Shown here piece by piece: positions 40,326 through 44,854 of a stretch of DNA of 44,854 bases (position 1 is its first letter; every line of letters starts with the position of its first letter). Origin of the DNA: Roseospira goensis. Its GTDB lineage: Bacteria > Pseudomonadota > Alphaproteobacteria > Rhodospirillales > Rhodospirillaceae. The stretch lies in the NCBI RefSeq assembly GCF_014197795.1, contig NZ_JACIGI010000030.1:1-44854 (forward strand), in the 5' to 3' direction. A program made the translations under genes and the position numbers. The notes below the pieces were generated by a model, which searched no databases, had not been told where the DNA came from, and was given only the letters and a program-made list of their open reading frames with translations.

Positions 40326-41096
40326 ATGACCGCCTCGCCCCCCGCCGACTCCCGACCGTCGTCCGCGCCCGGACGCCTGGCCCAGATGGTGGCCGGCACG
40401 CGCGCGGTGTCGCCGCTGATCCCCGGCATCCTGCCCTTCGCCCTGGTCTCGGCCTATGCCGCCAAGGAGGCCGGCCTGTCGCTGGCGCAGGCCATGGGGC
40501 TGGCCACCGTGGTGTTCGCCGGCGCCTCGCAGATGGCCTTCGTCTCGCTGCTGGCCAGCGGGGCGGTGGCGCCGGTGATCCTGGCCACCGTCCTGGTCAT
40601 CAACCTGCGCATGGTGATGTACAGCGCCGCGCTGGCCCCGCACCTGCGCGCGGCGCCGGCCTGGCAGCGCGGCCTGATGGCCTACATGCTGACCGATCAG
40701 GCGTTCGCGGTCTCCGTCACCCGCTTCACCGACGCCCCCGACACCCCGCACAAGGCGTGGCTCTACCTTGGGGCGGCGCTGCCGCTGTGGCTGCTGTGGC
40801 AGGTGTTCACCCTGGCCGGCCTGCTGCTGGGGGCACGGGTACCGCCGGAATGGGGCCTCGACTTCACCGTACCGCTGGTGTTCCTGGTGCTGCTGGTGCC
40901 GGCCATCCGCGACCGGCCGAGCGCCGAGGCCGCCATCGTGGGCGGCGGGGTCGCGGTGCTGCTGGCCGGGCTGCCCTACAACCTGGGCCTGATGCTGGGC
41001 GCGCTGGCCGGCATCGCCTGGGGCGTGTGGGCCGAGGACCGCCGCGACCGGCGCCGGGCGCGCCGGGACCGCAGCGAGCGGGAGGTCCGGCCATGA
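40326..41096 (+). CDS. azlC: AzlC-family branched-chain amino acid exporter subunit
   Basis: A 256-residue AzlC permease (large subunit of a BrnFE/AzlCD-type two-component exporter). Family markers are SPLIPGILPFALVSAYAAKEAGLS, VVFAGASQMAFVSLLASGA, LRMVMYSAALAPHL and FAVSVTRF. About seven to eight membrane segments. It overlaps azlD by 4 bp (ATGA). Confidence 0.92.
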   Translation: MTASPPADSRPSSAPGRLAQMVAGTRAVSPLIPGILPFALVSAYAAKEAGLSLAQAMGLATVVFAGASQMAFVSLLASGAVAPVILATVLVINLRMVMYSAALAPHLRAAPAWQRGLMAYMLTDQAFAVSVTRFTDAPDTPHKAWLYLGAALPLWLLWQVFTLAGLLLGARVPPEWGLDFTVPLVFLVLLVPAIRDRPSAEAAIVGGGVAVLLAGLPYNLGLMLGALAGIAWGVWAEDRRDRRRARRDRSEREVRP

Positions 41097-41443
41097 CCCC
41101 CGCCGACTGGCTCGACGCCCCGGTGACCGCCGCCCATGTCTGGGCGCTGATCGTCCTGTGCGGGCTCGGCACCTGGCTGTTGCGGTCGTCGTTCATCGTT
41201 GTCGCCGGCGGTCGCGAACTGCCGCGCTGGATGACGCGGGCGCTGCGCTACGTGCCGCCGGCGGTGCTGGCGGCGCTCGTCGTCCCGGCGCTGCTGCAGG
41301 CCGACGTCCTGTTCTCCCCGGCCTGGGACTGGACCCGCACCGCGGCCGGCCTGGTGGCGGCGGCGGTGGCGCTGACCCGGCGCATCGTGCTGACCCTGGT
41401 GGTGGGCATGGCGGCGTTGTGGACCTTCATGGCGCTGGGGTGA
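41093..41443 (+). CDS. azlD: AzlD-family small subunit of branched-chain amino acid exporter
   Basis: A 116-residue membrane protein with three to four hydrophobic segments: VWALIVLCGLGTWLLRSSFIV, ALRYVPPAVLAALVVPALL and LVVGMAALWTFMALG. Size and position next to azlC identify it. AzlCD pairs move branched-chain amino acids or analogues across the inner membrane. ATG 41093 overlaps the azlC stop and has GGAGG upstream. Confidence 0.92.
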   Translation: MTPADWLDAPVTAAHVWALIVLCGLGTWLLRSSFIVVAGGRELPRWMTRALRYVPPAVLAALVVPALLQADVLFSPAWDWTRTAAGLVAAAVALTRRIVLTLVVGMAALWTFMALG

Positions 41444-41487
41444 TACAGAGCGGGGGTCGGTTCCATACGCCGCCGTAGGGTTCGAGC

Positions 41488-42351
41488 ATGGATATCCCCC
41501 CCTCTCCCGTCCCCCCGCCTCCCGTCCCAGCGCCTGCCGTCCCGGTCCACACCGCGGATCTGGTGCTGCGCGTCGACGGCGTGCGCCTGCCGGCGCGCCG
41601 CTTGCGCCCCGAGGGCGCCGCCGCCGGTGCGCCGGTGCTGGTGTTCCTGCACGAGGGCCTGGGCAGCATCGGGCTGTGGAAGGACTATCCCGAGGCGCTG
41701 TGCCGAGCCACCGGCCTGCCCGGCTTGGTCTACGAGCGGCGCGGCCACGGCAGCGCCGATGCGCTGGCCGGCTGGCCGCGCCCGGTCGGGTACCTGGAGC
41801 ACGAGGCCGAGCACGTGCTGCCCCGGGTCCTGGACGCCGCCGGGATCGGGGCGTGTGTGCTGGTGGGGCACTCGGACGGCGGGTCGATCGCACTGCTGTA
41901 CGCCGCGCTGCGTCCGGCCGGGCTGCGCGGCGCGATCACCGAGGCCGCGCACGTCTTCGTCGAGGACGTGACCCTCGCCGGCATCCTGGCGGCGCGCACG
42001 GCGTTCGTCCACGGGGACCTGCGGCCGAAGCTGGCCCGCTGGCACGGCCGCAACACCGACGGCGTGTTCTGGGGCTGGAACGCGACCTGGACCGAACCGG
42101 CCTTCACCCGCTGGGACATGACCGACCGCCTGGGGGCCATCCGCTGCCCGCTGCTGGTGATGCAGGGCGCCGGCGACGAGTACGGCACCCCGCGCCAGGT
42201 GGACGCCATCTGCGCCGGATCGGGCGGGCCGGCCACGCCGCGTCTGGTGCCGGACTGCGGCCACGTGCCGCACCACCAGGCCCGGCCGGCCGTGCTGACG
42301 GCCATGACGGCGGCGGTGGCGGACTGGACCGGCGGAACCGGCCGGAGGTAG
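41488..42351 (+). CDS. alpha/beta hydrolase
   Basis: A 287-residue alpha/beta hydrolase with an intact triad: Ser129 in VGHSDGGS, Asp230 in MQGAGDEYG and His259 in DCGHVPHH. FLHEGLGSIGLWKDYP is the oxyanion region and YERRGHG a strand-turn typical of the fold. The first 20 residues are Pro-rich. Similar proteins are annotated as esterases or carboxylesterase-like; the substrate is unknown. The start is ATG 41488. It stands 44 bp after azlD and may be co-transcribed. Confidence 0.82.
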   Translation: MDIPPSPVPPPPVPAPAVPVHTADLVLRVDGVRLPARRLRPEGAAAGAPVLVFLHEGLGSIGLWKDYPEALCRATGLPGLVYERRGHGSADALAGWPRPVGYLEHEAEHVLPRVLDAAGIGACVLVGHSDGGSIALLYAALRPAGLRGAITEAAHVFVEDVTLAGILAARTAFVHGDLRPKLARWHGRNTDGVFWGWNATWTEPAFTRWDMTDRLGAIRCPLLVMQGAGDEYGTPRQVDAICAGSGGPATPRLVPDCGHVPHHQARPAVLTAMTAAVADWTGGTGRR

Positions 42352-42441
42352 GCGCCCCCCGAAATTGGGACTCCCCGGGCGCCGCCCGGTCGGGCTATCA
42401 TCGGTCCGCGCCGGCCGCGGCCGCACGCGCTTGGGTCCCGG

Positions 42442-42518
42442 GTGCCCGTAGCTCAATTGGATAGAGCATCCGCCTTCTAAGCGGACGGTTGCAGGTTCGA
42501 GTCCTGCCGGGCGCGCCA
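42442..42518 (+). tRNA. tRNA-Arg, anticodon UCU
   Basis: A full cloverleaf is visible. Acceptor GTGCCCG (42442-42448) pairs with CGGGCGC (42508-42514, one G-U); discriminator G and encoded CCA follow (42516-42518). The anticodon stem TCCGC/GCGGA holds loop CTTCTAA with anticodon TCT. The T-arm is GCAGG-TTCGAGT-CCTGC. It reads the AGA codon (AGG by wobble), rare in this GC-rich genome. Confidence 0.96.
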
Positions 42519-42533
42519 TTCCCTCAGGAATGG
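42516..42533 (+). terminator. hairpin overlapping tRNA-Arg CCA end
   Basis: CCATTCC (42516-42522) pairs perfectly with GGAATGG (42527-42533) around CTCA. It starts at the CCA of the tRNA and is followed by the pyrimidine-rich CCCTCTTCCTT. Probable transcription terminator for the tRNA. Confidence 0.6.
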
Positions 42534-42566
42534 CGGCCCTCTTCCTTGAAAAGAAGTTCGAACAAA

Positions 42567-42590
42567 GTTCGACTGGGCGCGCCATTTCCC
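42567..42590 (+). repeat. partial duplicate of tRNA-Arg 3' end (att-like remnant)
   Basis: GTTCGA, two bases, then GGGCGCGCCATT and TCCC repeat the T-loop-to-CCA end of the tRNA at 42494-42523, with six bases missing between the two blocks. Such displaced tRNA 3' copies mark sites of integrases. No integrase gene remains in the 138-bp space before rlmJ. Confidence 0.55.
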
Positions 42591-42656
42591 CTGACACCGA
42601 AACGGCTTGCCCTCGTTCCAAGGCGAGCGGGGGTTGGTCTACGGGGCGCGCCGGCG

Positions 42657-43505
42657 CTACGCTTCGCCCCGCAACCAGTCCAGGCGCCAGCCGCCGACCC
42701 CCGGTGTTTCGGCCAGGGTGTCCGCCAGCCACGGCAGCAGGGCGCGCAGGGTCTCGTCCAGCCGGTAGGGCGGGTTGACCAGAATCAGGCCGCTGCCGGC
42801 CAGGCCCCGGATGGTGGTCGTGGGGCGCACCGTCAGCTCCGCCGCCAGCACCCGGCGGACGCCGCTGTCCGCGATCTGCTGGCGGAACGCCTCCACGGCC
42901 CCCGGGTCCTTGACCGGATACCACAGCATGTAGACCCCGGTGGCGAACCGCCGGTGCGCCCGCCCCAGGGCGGCCGCCAGCGCGGCGTATTCGCCCCGGT
43001 CCTCGAACGGCGGATCCATCAGCACCAGCCCGCGCCGCTCCGGCGGCGGCAACAGGGCGGCGAGGGCGGCGTAGCCGTCGCCGTCGCGCACCGTAACCCC
43101 CGGCCGCCGCCCCAGCAGGGCGGCCAGCGCGGCGTGTGTCTCAGGGTGGCGCTCGACCGCCACCAGCCGGTCGCCCGGGCGCAGCCGCGCCGCCGCCAGC
43201 AGCGGCGAGCCGGGGTAGATCGTCGGCCCGTGCGCGGCCGCAATGTCGGCGACGGCGGTCAGGTAGCCCCTCAGGGCGGCCGGCACGGCTGCACCCGCGC
43301 CGCGCAGCCGCCCGATCCCACCGCGCCATTCACCGGTCCGCGCCGCGGCGCCGCCGTCCAGGTCATAGGCGCCGGCCCCGGCGTGGGTGTCGAGCACCAG
43401 CACGGGCTTGGGTTTGGCCATCAGGTGGGTCAGGATCAGGCTCAGGACGGCGTGCTTGAGCACGTCGCCGACGTTGCCGGCGTGGAAGGCGTGGCGATAG
43501 TTCAT
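42657..43505 (-). CDS. rlmJ: 23S rRNA (adenine2030-N6)-methyltransferase RlmJ
   Basis: A 282-residue RlmJ-family methyltransferase. The N-terminus MNYRHAFHAGNVGDVLKHAVLSLIL is diagnostic. SAM-binding and catalytic motifs are LVLDTHAGAGAYDL, YPGSPLLAA, LVAVERHPE and LVLMDPPFED. It methylates A2030 of 23S rRNA. ATG 43505 is chosen over the upstream 43787, whose extension is not conserved. It diverges from lexA across 421 bp. Confidence 0.95.
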   Translation of the reverse strand: MNYRHAFHAGNVGDVLKHAVLSLILTHLMAKPKPVLVLDTHAGAGAYDLDGGAAARTGEWRGGIGRLRGAGAAVPAALRGYLTAVADIAAAHGPTIYPGSPLLAAARLRPGDRLVAVERHPETHAALAALLGRRPGVTVRDGDGYAALAALLPPPERRGLVLMDPPFEDRGEYAALAAALGRAHRRFATGVYMLWYPVKDPGAVEAFRQQIADSGVRRVLAAELTVRPTTTIRGLAGSGLILVNPPYRLDETLRALLPWLADTLAETPGVGGWRLDWLRGEA

Positions 43506-43621
43506 GGTCTCGCGGCGGCGGGGCAGGATCGCCCCGGGGGGTAGCGCCGGCCGCCGGGCGGTGTCAACGCGCGGCCGCACGCGGGGGTCCCGGGGGGCGC
43601 CGGATTCGGGCGCGCGGCCCC

Positions 43622-43675
43622 TTGACCCGACCACGGAACCAAAGTAGAACACTCTTGAGTGTACCGTGTTTGTTC
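43622..43675 (+). promoter_or_regulatory. lexA promoter with two LexA (SOS) box-like operators
   Basis: GAAC-N7-GAAC at 43636-43650 is the exact alphaproteobacterial LexA box. A second site, GTAC-N7-GTTC at 43661-43675, has one mismatch from the inverted form GTTC-N7-GTTC. A promoter TTGACC (43622-43627), 17 bp, TAGAAC (43645-43650) points towards lexA, and its -10 lies inside the first box, so LexA binding would block it. This supports autoregulation. The leader to the lexA ATG is about 270 bp. Confidence 0.8.
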
Positions 43676-43690
43676 GACCTTGACGACGAT

Positions 43691-43817
43691 CACGGTGTCG
43701 GCGGCACTGTAGCGCCAACACTGTATCGCCAGCACCCAGCACTGTGTCGCCGGTCGGGTCGTGTGGCACGCTTCCGGGGGCGGTCATTGCCAGACCCGGT
43801 CGTTGCCAGACCCGGTC
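43691..43817 (+). repeat. short direct repeats in lexA leader
   Basis: CACTGTAGCGCC (43705-43716), CACTGTATCGCC (43719-43730) and CACTGTGTCGCC (43740-43751) are three copies of a 12-mer, with a weaker copy at 43691. Further on, TTGCCAGACCCGGTC occurs at 43787-43801 and again at 43803-43817. They lie between the operators and the lexA start. Function is unknown; no reading frame with a good start runs through them. Confidence 0.7.
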
Positions 43818-43926
43818 ATCGCCTCATCGCCGACCGCCGTCCCGGCGCGGCCCCAAACCGCCCGCTCGCCCCGCCCGCCTGCCCAAGCCGCCCCAAGCCG
43901 CCCCAATCCGCACGAGAGTTCCCGCC

Positions 43927-44670
43927 ATGTTGACGCGCAAACAGCACGAGCTTCTGGTATTCCTCGACCAGCGTCTGCGCGAGACCGGGGTGGCGCCCAG
44001 CTTCGACGAGATGAAGGACGCCCTCGGCCTGCGCTCCAAGTCGGGCATCCACCGCCTGATCTCGGCGCTGGAGGAGCGCGGCTTCATCCGCCGTCTGCCG
44101 CACCGGGCGCGGGCGCTGGAGATCCTGCGCCGGCCGGGCGACCCGGCCCCGCCCGAGCCCGTCGGACCGGCGCCGGCCGCGCCGGAGCGCGCCGGCGGCC
44201 ATTTCGACCCCAAGGTCATCCGCGGCGACTTCGGGGGCGGCGCGGCGGGCCACGCCCTGCCCGGCATTGCGGTGCCGGAGGCGGTGGCGTCGGTGCAACT
44301 CCCCCTGCTCGGCAAGATCGCCGCCGGCACCCCCATCGCCGCTCTGTCGGACCGCTCCACCCTGGTCGACGTGCCGGCCGGCCTGCTCGGCGGCGGCGAG
44401 CATTACGCCCTGACCATCGAGGGCGACTCGATGATCGACGCCGGCATTCTGGACGGCGACACGGTGCTGATCCGGGCCTGCGACAGCGCCGAGTCCGGCA
44501 CCATCGTGGTGGCCCTGGTCGACCAGGAAGAGGCGACCCTCAAGCGCCTGCGCCGCAAGGGCCACTCCATCGCCCTGGAGCCGGCCAACCCGGCCTACCG
44601 CACCCAGGTGCTGCCCGCCGACCGGGTGCGGGTCCAGGGTCGGCTGGTGGGCCTGCTGCGGCGCTACTGA
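43927..44670 (+). CDS. lexA: SOS response repressor LexA
   Basis: A 247-residue LexA. The winged-helix DNA-binding domain (1-65) starts [21 protein letters not shown] and has [23 protein letters not shown]. The C-terminal S24 autopeptidase has the cleavage site Ala133-Gly134 (GKIAAGTPI), Ser168 in [10 protein letters not shown] and Lys206 in EEATLKRL. It represses SOS genes and cuts itself when activated by RecA. An Ala/Pro/Gly linker makes it somewhat longer than enterobacterial LexA. ATG 43927 is chosen by homology. Its own promoter carries a LexA box. Confidence 0.97.
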   Translation: MLTRKQHELLVFLDQRLRETGVAPSFDEMKDALGLRSKSGIHRLISALEERGFIRRLPHRARALEILRRPGDPAPPEPVGPAPAAPERAGGHFDPKVIRGDFGGGAAGHALPGIAVPEAVASVQLPLLGKIAAGTPIAALSDRSTLVDVPAGLLGGGEHYALTIEGDSMIDAGILDGDTVLIRACDSAESGTIVVALVDQEEATLKRLRRKGHSIALEPANPAYRTQVLPADRVRVQGRLVGLLRRY

Positions 44671-44680
44671 TCGCCGCGCG

Positions 44681-44716
44681 GCGCCCACGAGCGCCCACGA
44701 GCGCCCACGAGCGCCC
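44681..44716. repeat. 10-bp tandem repeat after lexA
   Basis: GCGCCCACGA occurs three times in a row (44681-44710), followed by a partial GCGCCC. It lies 11 bp after the lexA stop. No gene is seen between lexA and the window end. Confidence 0.8.
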
Positions 44717-44759
44717 GATGCCGACCCCATGATCGGCCGCGGGCCGGGCGCGAGCCGCG

Positions 44760-44854
44760 GCTGTGTAGGTCCAGGCAGATGTGAGACTGGGTGAGCCGCG
44801 CTTGCACCGGGCTGGGGGCATGCCCCCAGCCCGGTGCGAATTCGGTTTATAACC
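44760..44854. repeat. right copy of 95-bp perfect terminal inverted repeat
   Basis: This is the exact reverse complement of 1-95, including the 34-bp palindrome (44804-44837) and the ACC-rich outer edge. See the left copy for interpretation. Confidence 0.9.

Noticed and set aside
1-44854. Linear plasmid or phage with terminal inverted repeats
   Set aside because: Genes are housekeeping (lexA, rlmJ, tRNA, gdhB, ubiTUV). No replication, partition, telomere-resolving or capsid gene is present.

Overview
The window is very GC-rich, densely coded DNA from a Gram-negative alphaproteobacterium, probably a Rhodospirillales-type purple non-sulfur bacterium or a close relative. Pointers are a GAAC-N7-GAAC LexA operator (the alphaproteobacterial type), a ubiTUV set for oxygen-independent ubiquinone synthesis, an imp-type T6SS with two sheath large-subunit genes, a 1637-residue NAD-glutamate dehydrogenase, a sulfite dehydrogenase pair, a NifX-like protein and a mesaconyl-CoA enzyme pair. 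The genus is inferred, not proven. Gene content is chromosomal. The first and last 95 bases are perfect inverted copies of each other, so the contig probably starts and stops in the same genomic repeat.

Layout: 0.2-2.4 kb, mesaconyl-C4-CoA hydratase and mesaconyl-CoA C1-C4 CoA transferase. 2.7-4.5 kb, SorA/SorB-like sulfite dehydrogenase and cytochrome c. 4.5-5.1 kb, REP array 1. 5.1-10.0 kb, NAD-GDH (minus). 10.2-13.3 kb, an EF-hand lipoprotein and secreted caspase-fold protein operon (minus). 13.6-27.0 kb, T6SS genes: PAAR tip, PppA phosphatase, PpkA kinase, tssA, tssB, tssC, a second tssC, tagJ, tssE, tssF, tssG. The membrane complex (tssJKLM), ClpV, Hcp and VgrG are not here. The run ends exactly at REP array 2 (27.0-27.8 kb). 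27.9-30.2 kb, an ornithine cyclodeaminase-family gene coupled to an SbtA/SbtB bicarbonate transporter and its PII-like partner. 30.3-32.1 kb, a small lipoprotein, then REP array 3, a RAYT-family (REP-associated Y1/HUH) gene and REP array 4. 32.1-36.2 kb, a His-tailed NifX-like protein, TspO and ubiT-ubiU-ubiV. 36.5-37.7 kb, an anchored protein of unknown function and a broken lipase of less GC-rich composition. 37.7-42.4 kb, DUF427 protein, family 2 glycosyltransferase, small lipoprotein, a double-hairpin intergenic element, AzlCD and an alpha/beta hydrolase. 42.4-44.7 kb, tRNA-Arg(UCU), rlmJ and lexA with two operator-like sites.

The most striking system is the RAYT gene with about 28 tandem copies of a 79-82 bp unit in four arrays. 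Each unit holds two inverted REP hairpins (10-bp stem, 4-nt loop; loop NGGA in one and TCCC in the other). The RAYT is flanked by two arrays, every array abuts gene 3' ends, each array has its own consensus, and stem changes are often compensatory. The RAYT keeps an HxH motif but has no tyrosine between it and residue 138. The second notable item is the EF-hand lipoprotein/caspase pair, transcribed divergently from the T6SS block.
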